The notes under the pieces are model-generated. The model saw only the letters and a list, made by a program, of their open reading frames with translations. It made no database searches and had not been told where the DNA came from. Positions 1 through 11,114 of a stretch of 64,000 bases of DNA are shown piece after piece. The first letter of the stretch is position 1; each line of letters opens with the position of its first letter. Source of the DNA: Phellopilus nigrolimitatus (taxonomy: Eukaryota > Basidiomycota > Agaricomycetes > Hymenochaetales > Hymenochaetaceae); assembly GCA_021029095.1 (NCBI GenBank), contig JAJOHG010000004.1:1302001-1366000 (forward strand). The letters run 5' to 3'. The position numbers and the translations under genes were made by a program.

Positions 1-622
1 TACACAACATGCTATGGCGTCAACGAAGGGGCAACTTCAGATTGTGCATAGGGACTAACCTCGGACGGATGACCACCTTTCATGTCGCACACAATTATCG
101 ACATGAGCCTTGAACGTCTGGTTGAAAGAAAACGAAGGGGACGCACTCGCGATTGAGCAGACGAAGGTCTGTGTTCCTCGCCTGGTCAGAAATTGTGGCG
201 ATTTTTTAAGAAATCAGGGTAGATGTCAATATCCAAATCCCAGACTGTACGAAATGCGGTGTATGTGCGGTTATGTGTTCGACGTCGAACGCGATGGCAG
301 TGGTTGAGAAGAAAAGACGAAGGAGGCTTTATGGCGAGACAGCGCGGTGCAGTTGACTTAGAAATTTTACGGACCAATTACGGACCCATCGATGGCGCCG
401 CATCCACGTGACCCGGTGTTTGCCGCAGCCTTCGTCATTGCGGCGCGTCCCCCCGCGTGCCTTGAATTCAACGGAAGTGCGTTTAGAAAAAGCGTGAAGA
501 TCGCTATCTCACAGCTTGCAATCGTACAAACCAGAAGTATTCGAGAGAAATTATATAGAATAACAAGTATAGCACCATAGTTTCCCTGCGCCTCAGAACA
601 AGTTCAGCACGAACGCTGGATT
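1..622. other. Left-edge stretch without a recognised gene
   Basis: No open frame here reads like a known protein, and the short overlapping frames on both strands have no consistent coding character. It lies downstream of the PTPA gene, which ends at 623 on the minus strand. It could hold that gene's 3' UTR and part of a gene outside the window. Confidence 0.4.
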
Positions 623-2137
623 TTAGCGCAAAGTTGATTCTGAGTAAGGATGGTTATCTATTGTATCACGAGCATCCGCCCTTGGAGTAGATGATTGCGG
701 TAAAGATGGGGACGTAGGGAGCGGTACCAGAGTCCTTGACGTGGGAGCCTGAAGTAACGGAAGTCTCGTTCTGTTCGCCGATACGCCCACCCACGGAGCT
801 CCAGTACCCATTGGAGGAGACGGGAAGGTTGATGTTATAGGCGCTGGGCCAGAGACCCAAGGCGCGCGAGTGCCTGCCTCTGGCATGCCTGGGCTTCTGA
901 ATGAAGTCGAAGCCGCGGCCGCGGCCGCCGCCGCCGACGACGACGACGACGATATGGATGATCCATTCGCATTCCATTCTAAGAGACCACCGACTGGGAT
1001 GTGTTGCACCACAACTCTTTTACCAAGAACCTCCGCCTGTCCATTGATTATGAGATACGAAGATATTATGGTCCTTCATGAACGCACCTCATACATCTTT
1101 AACAGACCGGAATGCACCTTTTCCCAATTCGGCACACCCGTGGCGATTGCATACAGCTGCGAAGAATGCTCGTGAAAGGGTCCATGTTTCACTTCATGAA
1201 TTCTTGAAATTGAAAGAAAGTACAAGTTCGTCGGTGGTAGAGGCGGGTGTAGCACCGAAGACACAGAGATATCCGTCTGGCCTTCCTCGAACATCAGGGA
1301 CGCCTTCTAAGCGTAAAGAATTAACGGACCTTTGAGCTGCCCGCTGCCGAAAATATAACCAAGGAAGCTGGAGTCGTCAAGCCCCCACACACCATGGCTT
1401 CCCGCGGGCTCTAACCGGTACACGTCCTGCAGGCGCCAACACAGCCGCAAGTAGCGCGCAAAAATCACGAGGACGAGAGACCGCTCCTCTTCGGGCGCGG
1501 GCTCGAAAAAACGGATGAACGATAGGCAGAGCAGAAACAGTCCAAACGCTGCTTCATGGCCCGTGCCGTAGTCCATCCGTGTGAATGAGCCAAAAGAAAT
1601 AAGCAGATATGGCGTCAAGAGATGCGTGCATTTGTGCAGGTGGGTAGGGAGTAGAGTTAGCATAAGATCTTTAGCATTCTGATAGTACATGAGCATGCAA
1701 TGTCGTCTAATAGGGTGAGAGGCGTACGTCTTCTAATTTCTTTCCCCAAGTACGGAATGCCAAGTTTCCGAAACGTTGAGGCGTCGGGAGCGGGGGAATT
1801 TCATCTATCCAGTTGTCCAGTCTTTCTAGTAGAACCAGCATCGATGTAACCGCCTGAGGAGCAAGATTTGGCTTGAATCAAGTGGTAACCTCAAGTCGTC
1901 CGTATTTCATACCGAGCTCTTATTCCCACAATCCTGCTCGCTCTGAGGCAAGCTACGGCCGACAACAGACTCGCTGAGACGACGAAGAAAGAGCATATAG
2001 TTTTGGTAGCCTTTTGTTGATTTCCAGGTAGTCACGTCTTCCTCGGTCCTGATCTTGAGTGATGGCGCTTCCAGTCTGTCTGTATTCGGAATAGAAACCT
2101 TTGGAAGAGGCGGTAGATTGTCTTCTGCCATGATCAT
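623..2137 (-). CDS. RRD1/RRD2-like: Serine/threonine phosphatase 2A activator, PTPA/RRD family
   Basis: Peptidyl-prolyl isomerase-type activator that helps PP2A catalytic subunits into their active form. Five exons can be joined in phase: 1913-2137, 1728-1853, 1330-1678, 1088-1281 and 623-1036, giving about 435 residues. Exon 2 encodes the WIDEIPPLP and RFGNLAFRTW region, exon 3 the hallmark RMDYGTGHEAAF and LEPAGSHGVWGLDD blocks, exon 4 VPNWEKVHSGLLKMYE, and exon 5 begins AEVLGKRVVVQHIPVGG. Intron 3 is only 48 bp; the acceptor before 1281 is chosen because it alone keeps frame. After the conserved core the C-terminus turns into Ser and Ala runs followed by APWV-type motifs, so the exact stop is less sure than the core. 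The gene is divergent from KU70 across about 210 bp. Whether it is the RRD1 or RRD2 orthologue cannot be told by eye. Confidence 0.92.
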
Positions 2138-2348
2138 TGAAATGAGGATGAAGACAGAGTAGAATCAGGCCGTAAGCACTGCCATCAGCGCGTGAGAAAA
2201 ACGCGTCGCCACCGACGCGCTCCCATTGACACACTTCGAAGTCCGCTCTCTTGTGCATTGACGTGAGCCACCTGTCCGACTCAGCCACACCGACAACTTG
2301 TCTACGCAATCTTCCAAGGCACTTCAACACCGCACGCAACTCTCAAAA
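2138..2348. promoter_or_regulatory. Divergent promoter region PTPA / KU70
   Basis: This 211-bp gap separates two outward-facing start codons and must hold both 5' leaders and core promoters. No clear TATA box is visible. Confidence 0.5.
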
Positions 2349-5300
2349 ATGGCACCATATGATGACTGGAACAAGGTTGACGATGACGAGGAGGACGAGC
2401 TGCAGGACACGTCCGTGAGTTGGTTCACTGCGGAAGCGTATTTTGGTGTTCGCCGAGTGACTATTTTTGCCGCTAGTTTTTCGAAGGCAAACGTGACGTC
2501 GTCCTTTTCGCCATTGATTGTTCCGCGTCGATGCAGGCGCTGCACGACGACCCAAAGAATGAAGGAAAGCAGACGTCGCACCTCCTCGCCGCGCTCGAAG
2601 CGGCCATGCAGATACAGAAACGGAAAGTTATTGTCGGACCGAACGACGCTGCAGGGATACTTCTCTTCAACACAGTGCGTAGATATTAAGCAAGTTAATA
2701 CTCAAATGAGAAATGTTTACGAGCGCTATGAATGCAGACGAGAAAGAGTGAGAACGTTGCGCGCGGAGCGACCGAGTACAAGAACGGGACGTTTGTGTAC
2801 GAGCCCGTAGGACAGATTGATGCACCAAAAATCCAAACACTTATCCAACTGCTACACGGTGCGCACAGACTCGTACATATGTTTCCCTACGTCTGTGGAC
2901 TGAAACACGGCAAACGTTGGGATGTCAATAGAAGCGAAGGAGAATCATGAGTGGCTTCGCTACGAGTTTCCGCCGTCAGAGAATCATGTTCCTCTGGGGG
3001 ACGTATTTACGAGTTGTAATTGGGCTCTACGAGATGGGTTAGTCTGCTCTCATTCGATGTAGCTACCAGCATGGCTTATTACATTTTCTCTCAGGGCGCC
3101 GAAGTCTGGCGTCAAGCGCGTCTTTCTTATTACCGACGAAGATGACCCACATCCGGGCGTAAAAAGTGTCCAGCTCATCACATCAGCGAAGACAACGCTT
3201 GTGGTATGGCTAGTTATTTTGTAGAAGCTCGGGCTTGAGGCGAATAAATATCAATACCTAGGATTTAACTCAAGTTGGCGTTTCCGTCGAGCCCTTCTTC
3301 ATCAGCACAGATGAAAAACCTTTTGACCCCACCAAATTTTACTCAGTGCGTCTTCTATCTTTTTTTTCTCTCTTTTTTCTTTGAAACAACTTCGAAATAA
3401 GCACACGTTCATTTACATGAATCTCATTGGCAGGTCATTCTTGGTCCATCTGTCGAAGAGGATGATGAAGAAAGCGAAGGCCTACTTTCTGATTCCATTT
3501 CCGTCTCCCGCATCGACGATCTCCTTGCTCAGATGCGCTTCCGTGAAATGCCAAAGCGCGCACTAATGAGCGTGCCATTTGAGCTCGCAGACGGTTTCGT
3601 CATCGGGGTTAAAGGGTAATGAATAACTCGATAAAACTTTCAATTAAGTTGCTGATCTCCTTTTTTGTCTGGATTTTCATTTGATAGTTACGGCCTTGTG
3701 ACAGAGCAAACGAAGGGTGCGTATAAGTACTTTATGGACCTGGGCGACCGGCTTGAAATAGTTGAGCCGAAGACGCTCTACGTCGATGAGGTGAGCCCTC
3801 TTGGACTATTAATGTCAGAGTTCAAGGATCTAAAATATAAGTGCTTGACTCATGAAGCATGAACAACGCGAGGTCGAAAGAACAAAGATTGTTTATGGCA
3901 TGCAGCTCGGTCCTCCAGCGGAGGACAACGAAGATGAAGAATATGGCGTCCGTGCTGTACCTACGCGGAGTAAAGTAGGCAGCCATGCTAACGGTACATT
4001 CAATCAGTGTTTGTTGAGCCTTGTTTGTATCATGTAGGTCTTCTTCACTCCTGAGGAAGTCAAGTCGTTTAGGACGCTGGGCCTCCAATCGGGAATCAAG
4101 CTGCTCGGATTCAAGGATACGACGGAGCTCGCCATCGAGGACAACATTAAGCACTCGACGTTCATTTATCCTGATGAGCAGGTCTGTTTTCTTTACCAGG
4201 TTTAGCGAGTTTCTGTGCTGACTTGTAGAATCATCCTCGTCTAGACGTACTCGGGTAGCAAGCGCACGTTCACGGCTCTACTTAAGACGCTCGTTCGTAA
4301 AAAGAAGATCGGCCTCGTTCGCGCGCTCTTGCGGTCAAACTCATCACCAATCTTCTGCGCGCTGCTGCCGCAGGTCCGTTTTCGCATCACTTCAGTTATA
4401 GACAAACTGAAACTGAAGAAGATTAACTTAAACTCTGCAGGAAGAAAGAGTCGATGAAGACGGCTTTACCGAGCCGGCAGGTTTCCACCTTATTCCGTAT
4501 CCTTTCGCAGACTGATTTACGCTCGGCGCCAATTGAAATTGGGATAAGAGGTACGTTATGATTCGCTACTTTGGAAGCAGAAGTATTGATGTATGCTATG
4601 CTCGTCACTGTCTTGTCAAATAGCCAAACCGGAAGCCGTCGACGCTGCGAAGCTATGGATCTCGAAATTACAGATCAAGAGCGGCGGATATCCGTTCGAT
4701 GCGAACCCCAATCCCGGTCAGTATGGTTTTCCTGTTCTCTCACTGAAGACGTGTTGTGACTCACTTTTATACAGCGCTCGCATACCACTACGCGCAGCTC
4801 GAGGCAAGCGCTTTCCGCGATGAATTCGACCCATCGACGTTCGACGACCCAACACGGCCGAAACTGGATATGATTCACAAGGTTTGTTTTCTCTGATATA
4901 TTTGAAAGTAAAAGACAGAGCTGAATCTTCTCCAGAGAGCTGGACAATTGATTAAGGAGTGGAAGCAAATTGTCGACGCGGATGAACACGCGGATGCGGT
5001 GTTCATACAGAATTCAAACGCGGGGACCAAGCGCAAGGCGGTGAGTGCGAGCGCCCGAACGAAAGGCGCAGGCCAAACTAAATGGCCGCTTAAACCAAAT
5101 ACACAGGACGTGTCCGTCGCGGAGATAGAGATCCGCAGCAAATTCGAGAGCGGCCAGCTTGCAAAGCTCCGCGTTGATCAGCTGAAGGTGCGCCTTTTCG
5201 ACAACATTCTGCCCCGCTTACTCGTCCACGTTTGTTTTATTCCACGCCGCACTTTATGTGGCACTCCAAATCTTATCCGATATGTGCCAGCGTTCTCTTC

Positions 5301-5511
5301 GTTTCTTTTTCTGTGGCACACACTCCCACCCATTATGTTCTCGGATATATTTTTGGCCTTCCGTGCAGGCCCTCTTATCTGATAACGCTCTTCTGCCGAT
5401 TGTGCTGACTCGTTGTATCTATAGGAGTTCTTAAAGAGTAAAAGCCAGTCGGTCTCTGGGAAGAAAGGCGAACTCGTCGAGCGGGTGGCCGAGTACTTGG
5501 AAAAACACTGA
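2349..5511 (+). CDS. KU70: Ku70 subunit of the DNA-end-binding Ku heterodimer
   Basis: Ku70 pairs with Ku80 to bind DNA double-strand ends and start non-homologous end joining; it also acts at telomeres. About 17 exons join to roughly 640 residues. Exon 1 (2349-2414) encodes an acidic leader, and exon 2 (2477-2674) opens the vWA-like domain with RDVVLFAIDCSASM. The central beta-barrel follows (SGSKRTFTALLKTLVRKKK, then FHLIPYPFADD), then the Ku C-terminal arm. The last exons encode a SAP DNA-binding domain (KLRVDQLKEFLKSKSQSVSG, then KGELVERVAEYLEKH). The SAP domain separates Ku70 from Ku80. Introns are short with GT-AG ends. The ATG at 2349 is chosen over an upstream in-frame ATG at 2298 because the acidic MAPYDDW start fits the usual Ku70 leader. 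A downstream stop gives TGA at 5509-5511. Confidence 0.96.
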
Positions 5512-5940
5512 TTTTCATTTCGACTTGTATATGGCTCGTTTACTTCCTTTATTCTACTTGGATTTCAACACAGGATTCTCGGCTAATAAATCTTTATGTC
5601 TAACTTGTCGTATGTATTTATGAGACCAGTGAACAATTCGCCGACTTTTTTGAAGTAGTGTACACACGGCTAGATCCGATTGCGCCATTGCATCTTATCA
5701 ATCTATACGGCCGCCAATCCCGAGTCGTCCCCGAGCAGTTTATAAGGCGGCACTCATCTTCCTCTGCCCTCCCCCCGAGCCATATATCTATATCGTTTCT
5801 CGGAATCTGCGCTTAAGACACCTGCTTCGAACTCGCACTTACTCTTTAGGCGCATACAGCCTGTCCCCGACCGCCCGATCCCCGAGCTTCCAGATCATAT
5901 ACTCCGTCCAAGCGCTTCGACCGCATCCCGACCACCAAGC

Positions 5941-6839
5941 ATGGCCACGCCCGCAGACCCCCCGGAGAACCTGCAGGCGGTCACCTCGCCCACGCACTTC
6001 CAGACGCTCCTCTCCGCGGACCTCGCGCGCGTCTCGCTGCTCAACTTCTGGGCGCCCTGGGCGGAGCCCTGCGCGCAGATGAACGCCGTCGTCGCGGAGC
6101 TCGCGCGCAAGTACCCCGCCGTGCTCGTGCTGAACGTGGAGGCGGAGGAGCAGGCAGACATCGCGGAGAGCTTCGAGGTCGCGAGCGTCCCGACGTTCGT
6201 GCTCCTGCGGGTGAGCGGCGCCTTCTACTTTTTTTTTTTTTTTTTCTGTTTCCCTTGCGTTGGAGAGGGCTGATCGCGGTTCGTAGGGCCACACACTCCT
6301 GTCACGCATCGAGGGCGCCGACGCCGCGCGCCTGACCGCAGACCTCGCCACGCACGCACGCACGCCGCCACAGGCGCTCTCGCACACGGACCGCGCGCCC
6401 GCCGCGCCCACACCCGCATTCTCCGACGAGCCGGAGGAGACGCCAGAGCAGCTCGAGGCGCGTCTAAAAAAGCTGATGGCGCAGACGCGCGTCGTGCTGT
6501 TCATGAAGGGCGCGCCGGACGCGCCGCGCTGCGGCTTCTCGCGCCAGACGGTCGCGCTCCTGCGCGAGCGCGGCGTCGAGTTCAGCCACTTTGATATATT
6601 GACGGACGAGAGCGTGCGGAGCGGTGAGCAAAATTTGGATTTTGGCGAGAATAAAAAGAGAACTCTCGAGATGGGTTCGAGTGACTGAAAAACAAAAACG
6701 CTTTCTAGGTCTTAAAGTATTGAACGACTGGCCGACGTTTCCGCAGCTGATCGTAAACGGCGAGTTCGTCGGCGGACTGGACGTCGTTCGCGAGATGGTG
6801 GCGAGCGGGGAGTTCGACGAGGTCGTGAAGGCGTCATAG
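5941..6839 (+). CDS. GRX4: Monothiol thioredoxin-glutaredoxin (Grx3/Grx4, PICOT type)
   Basis: Cytosolic or nuclear multidomain monothiol glutaredoxin that binds a [2Fe-2S] cluster with glutathione and takes part in iron sensing and Fe-S delivery. Exons 5941-6210, 6287-6623 and 6709-6839 join in phase to 245 residues. Residues 1-100 form a thioredoxin-like domain with the degenerate WAPWAEPC site. After a Pro/Ala-rich linker, the glutaredoxin domain carries [13 protein letters not shown], with the single CGFS cysteine, then [18 protein letters not shown] and GLDVVREM. One glutaredoxin domain matches yeast Grx3/4 rather than animal PICOT, which has two. Third codon positions are very G/C rich. 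Intron 1 holds a run of about 19 T on the coding strand. Confidence 0.96.
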
Positions 6840-7138
6840 AGTCGATTTTGGGTTCCGGGATTCGAGAAGCACCGTGCACCTCCTCGCCTTGCTCTGCCTG
6901 TTGTACGTTTTTGGTTGTTTTCGCTACCCATTATTCTTCAGATATGAACCTTCTCTCGTATCAGATACATGATCTTTTTCGTATACACGTACGTGGGTAA
7001 GAACATGTAGTGTCCGTTATTTAGTCGTTCTTCGCACAAATCATTCAAGGATATGTATGTTACTTAATAAACTTGTCTTAAGTGGACTTCCGTGCGGTCC
7101 TTCAATGTTTCACATCCTCGCTAACACATGGGCCGCAC
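6840..7138. other. Intergenic stretch after GRX4
   Basis: GRX4 3' flank, leading into sequence around 7020-7140 that resembles the UBP8-like 3' UTR near 14030-14100 (AATAAA-type AT-rich stretch, then CCTCGC and AAACG blocks). No gene is seen. Confidence 0.35.
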
Positions 7139-7200
7139 GTCACGAAACGTTCAAATCATCGCCAAGAGCGCGTCCTCCTCCGGCTCCTGTGGGATGGGTA
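7139..7200 (-). pseudogene. UBP8 3'-end remnant, array unit 1
   Basis: Reading the minus strand, the last codons before a TGA give EEDALLAMI, against EVEDALLAVI at the end of intact UBP8. The downstream bases also match the 3' flank of the copy near 14100. The sequence further upstream (to about 7675) is an open frame of 174 codons with no recognisable domain; I do not regard it as a confirmed gene. It is the outermost trace of the repeated unit on the left arm. Confidence 0.5.
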
Positions 7201-7729
7201 TCTGCGACCAGAAAGCACCCGCCGTGCAGGGCGAGGCCTCCCTCGAGATCTCTATAATTCCACACATGTACATGGGCCGGGCTTTGCCTATGATGGCGCA
7301 CTGAGGATATTCCGTCATCATGCAAAAGCGGTTCGTGCGGCACGGCAAACAGCCCCTACCGCCTGCTATGCTCGCCCGCGCACAACGCCGACAGCTTGAA
7401 GCGACAGACGGAGCATGCAGCAGCGGCCGCCCGCACAGGAGGCCCATGGCGTGCCTCAGGCGAGCGGGCCAGTCGACTCCCGGGTTCCCTATCCACCTCC
7501 CGCTCCAGCGCGCATACAGAATATTAATGTTTCGTATGCAGGCGTATATGCCATTGACGATCCAGCACGCGCCTTTTGCGAGGCAGTAGGCACTACGCAC
7601 CGTCCCGCACCGGACAGTTCTGGACAACGATCGAGCTGTTTGTGTAAAATTGGCGGAGGGGCAGGGAAGGCGCACGCGTGACCGCCTCGAATATCGAGGA
7701 ACACAAATTAGAGGCGAGGCGAGGCGAGG

Positions 7730-7970
7730 CCCGGGCCCTCTGTAGAAGACGGAGATAGCGGGCGGGGAAGGCGAGCAGTTGGAAAAGACAAAGACTCAAT
7801 GGGGAGAGAAAAATGAAGGATGTCGACGCGTGACGTGCGCCGCGTTCGTTCTCGTCGTTAAAATCGACGACATCGGCATATTGGAATAATGTGTATGCGT
7901 GAGGAGCCTGGAGCAAAAATGTGGCTCGTCGAGGCGCGGCAAACTCTGACCGTATGCGCCAACGCCAAAA
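7730..7970 (+). repeat. Copy of the region upstream of the isochorismatase-like gene
   Basis: This segment aligns by eye in the same orientation with about 17236-17450. Shared landmarks in order are GGGCCCT, GGAGATAG, a GGGAGAGA block, AAGGATG, CGACGACAT, GGAGCCTGGAGC and GCGCGGC. It directly abuts the 3' end of FB1. It is diverged and shows no coding sequence of its own. Confidence 0.55.
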
Positions 7971-7971
7971 T

Positions 7972-9804
7972 TCAAGGTGAAAAGCAATCAGTTCCAATAT
8001 TTCTAAGGAAACGAATGCATATTAGTCGACATCTCTGGCACGTTTGATGCGACCGTCTGCCACTTACCGGGCAGTCGAAAAGTAGACTATTGCGAAAGCT
8101 GGGAATCTCCGGCCTTTCGTACCAACTTACTCTGTCGCGCAAAAACGACTGCTCCAAATCTCTGAAGCCAGAGTTCCGCAGGATTTCGATGGACCCAGCA
8201 GACCTCGTCGCAAACACAGACGCAAAATCCTCCAAAGCCGCTGTATCCATGTGTGGGCAATCTGTGAGGCGAAGTGTCCGGAGTTGCGGAAGTCTGAGGT
8301 TTTTTCTGCGGTCGTCACCTCATTCGAGCCGGCCAGAGGCAAGGTCCCTCGAGCATAAGGTGCTCCAATTTGTCATAACGAAGAAGGATGGCAGTTGACG
8401 CGGTATAAATGGGCTGCTTGGTATCCACGGCAAGACTGAGCGTCTTCAAGGAATTTGATTTGAGGTCATACATAAGAAGCATGTGCAAGTCCTGTTCAGC
8501 GTCGAAATTATATCTCGCAAGTGAGAGATCAAGATGCAAAGTAAACTGTTCCACGTTAGGCGCTGTCAGTGCTCGACATATTTTCCGCGCAATCGGTGCC
8601 GAGTGGGAAGTGAGGCTGAGTGATTGGAGGTTAGGGAGATTGGCTTTGAACAGGTTTCCCTCGAAGTTGAACTCCCTCTCATCAAAGTCCCGAAGAGACA
8701 CTGAGAGATCCTGCAGGTTAGGCTGTGTATTGAGAAATCGTAGCAACATATTTAGTTCACCTTCCGTCCCCTCCGAAGTAAACTGGACGGTCGTTATAGT
8801 AGGTTTCCAACGCAGGTCAGAAGTGAGCTGAGTCCAAAGAGCGGTCTCCGGGACATGGCCTCTTAGATACACTGATGAAAGGCTTGGAAGCATCCATGTA
8901 CGGTAGAAATCAATCGTGCGACTGTCACCTTCTGCTAGACTGTATTCGTCTGCCGGAAGGTAGTCATCGATGATCGTCAAGGTAGTAAGAGAAAGGACTT
9001 CGAGACCGGTGGTCGCAGATCCAAGATTAATCAAGAAACCCTTGCGTTCCTCAAGAAATCCACTCAGACCCAAATCCACCAAGAACTTAAATTCCCCCCA
9101 TCGTACTTTGTGCTCAAGGACGATCTCAAGGAAGCTTCTCCGGAGTTCCTCAAAATCATCGCCTTTGTACGCAGAAAGTTCCACGGTCAGCCAACGATTC
9201 CCACTTCGAGCCAGGCGTAACCTCAGTTCCGCGGGGTTGTGAAGGTTTGATACGCGTGTCCATAGTTTTGGGAGGTTGAGAGCGATGGTGTGGAAGCGGC
9301 GGCACACGCGCGAGACGACGTTACAGAACTCTTCCTTTCCATGCTCGAGTTCTGCATCGCCACAGAGTTCGAAAATAGATCCCAGGATTTCGTCTGGCAG
9401 CTGCGACAAGCCGCGATGCTGAATAGCAGGTAAGGCTTCAGAGCGGAAAGCCTCGAGTTTGTGCTCGACATCGAGAAGCAAGGCGCTAAGAGTGTCGCGC
9501 GTATCCTTCAGGCAGGTTAGTGAAGACTGCGATGCTTCGACTGCTCGGTCAAGCTGCTGGTATTCGAGGCTGCATAAACCAATAAATAAATAAAAAAATA
9601 AAAAAATAAAAAAAAAAAAAAAAAAAAGAAAAAAAAAACTAAGCTCAGGCTCGAGAGAAGGGAATGGCTGGCTCACGTCGAGTCCCGTCCAGTTACCCAA
9701 CACTTCATTCCGTGTAGAGCACCTCTTTGAGACCTTAAGCGCGATAAAGCATTGGTTAGGTCGTCGAGTGACTTCACCGACACTGTATCCGAGTTTTCAG
9801 GCAT
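7972..9804 (-). pseudogene. F-box protein FB1, frame broken near its 3' end
   Basis: Array member closest to FB6. Exon 1 (9677-9804, 128 nt) starts MPENSDTVSVKSLDDLT; exon 2 starts at 9569 with EYQQLDRAVEASQSS, a heptad-like helical segment, then the F-box SQLPDEILGSIFELC and a long LRR-like region. The reading frame stops early at 8315 after EGPCLWP. The missing end is in another frame: DTAALEDFASVFATRS, SIEILRNSGFRDLEQSF and LRDRVSWYERP, down to 7972. Compared with FB6, bases are lost near 8325-8340. The intron 9570-9676 contains a 60-bp A-rich run on the plus strand. F-box proteins normally recruit substrates to SCF ubiquitin ligases; no target can be inferred. It may be a pseudogene or encode a truncated protein. 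Confidence 0.72.
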
Positions 9805-10178
9805 TGAGGAAATCCAAGAGTTTAGTAATAGCGGAAGCTAGGAAAGACAGGTATCCTAATGTGGAAATCCTCTTGAGACACAGCCACATCAAAAATAGTC
9901 ACGCTTGCTCGCGTTGACGAAGTTTCCCAAGCCACATCTGACTAAATCCTTACAAACCCATCATCACTGATTTCTACTCTAGAAATAATCTTCCTCGCTG
10001 TGGTCACCTTCCTTCCTTATCTTTGCTAATATGCTATGCCTCGACAGAACTTTACTATAAAACATCAAATACATGTATGTACAACCTTCATTCATTGATT
10101 CGTTAACAAATTCACTTCAAGCACACTCCCATACAATCCTTCAAATCCAGACAACTCCTATAGCTCTACATCCACATA
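9805..10178. other. FB1 upstream spacer
   Basis: No gene. It holds the FB1 5' flank and sequence shared with the spacer downstream of FB5 on the right arm (for example the CCACATC and GTGTCTCAA blocks near 9880 and 31740) and with 14160-14480 in unit 3. Confidence 0.45.
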
Positions 10179-10714
10179 CAGTCGAACCTCCCTTATTGCA
10201 TCTCTCTCATAGTGCATAACCTCCCATTATGCATAGATCCGGGTTTCCACCGGGTCGGTAGACAGAAAATCCCTATATGATAATGCATAAAATTATATAT
10301 GCATAACGCATAGCCAATTTGAGTAAATTAAATACGGATATGCAATATGCGAGGTCGGCTGCCATCGGGTTGTGACATTTTCACTGATTACTTTCTCCCT
10401 TTCTTCCGCATTTTTCCACCTATCAACGCTAGGACAAGGACTCGGCACACTCTCAATGCTCCTTCCGCAGGCCTACCTGTCCTTCTGGAGAACCCTGCAC
10501 TATCCACCAACTCAGAATGAATCATGCAAGTAGCTCACATAGAGAGCATTGTACAGCCGAATATCACACAGTTTTTTTTTTTCAGCTTAGGGATGTTATA
10601 GCAACCACATAATTACCATTACCTGATAAGTCAAGTTTCTCGTATGCATAAACCTCTGAATAAGCATAGACAGGACCTTCCACCGACCTCTATGCAATAT
10701 GGGAGGTTCGACTG
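10179..10714. mobile_element. MITE with TA target duplication (Tc1/mariner or pogo type)
   Basis: A 536-bp non-coding element bounded by inverted ends. The left end reads CAGTCGAACCTCCCTTATTG, and the right end is its near-perfect reverse complement (CAATATGGGAGGTTCGACTG). TA lies on both sides (10177-10178 and 10715-10716). Several GCATA motifs recur inside. No transposase frame is seen, so it would depend on an enzyme encoded elsewhere. Confidence 0.8.
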
Positions 10715-10719
10715 TATAC

Positions 10720-11036
10720 ATCCGCATCCACACATAGCATAAAACATGTAAAGAAATCGCCCCTAACGGCCCAAGAAAGCGTGTCGCATCCTTCTCGTGC
10801 TCCTTCTCGCAAAATCTTACAGACTCGTGCTTACCCATGAACTTGAATCTGGACGGCTTGCAGTCTCGATGACGCTCCATATTCACATAGTACCGCATGT
10901 ACGTGATGCACGCGCGCACCGTGTCCAGTGCCGAATGGGTCGCTTGGCAGTACGAATGGACGGGAAGGTCGTGTAACTGACTTGTCATCGTCAAAGCGAT
11001 ACCAACGACAAATCGTAAGTCAGCAATTACCTCCAA
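10720..11036 (-). pseudogene. UBP8 C-terminal remnant, array unit 2
   Basis: On the minus strand an open frame includes ATHSALDTVRACITYM, RYYVNMERHRDCKPSRF, KHESVRFCEKEHEKDA. These align with VTHAALATVLQSTAYM, CFYVKRQLDYKPQVV and AREHEAVREREKEREKEA of intact UBP8 (22250-22420). The frame runs on into the MITE at 10714, which supplies its last residues. There is no catalytic domain, so this is a gene fragment rather than a working protease. Confidence 0.72.
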
Positions 11037-11114
11037 TACATTTAATTTGAGTCAGCAACGGGGAAAACTAGGAAACGAATGCATATCAGTGACACGCTTC
11101 GTCTGACATGTCTG

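Noticed and set aside
7151..7675. A 174-codon minus-strand open frame
   Set aside because: No domain, Cys/Arg-rich and irregular; only its last codons match the UBP8 tail, so it was kept as a remnant, not a gene.
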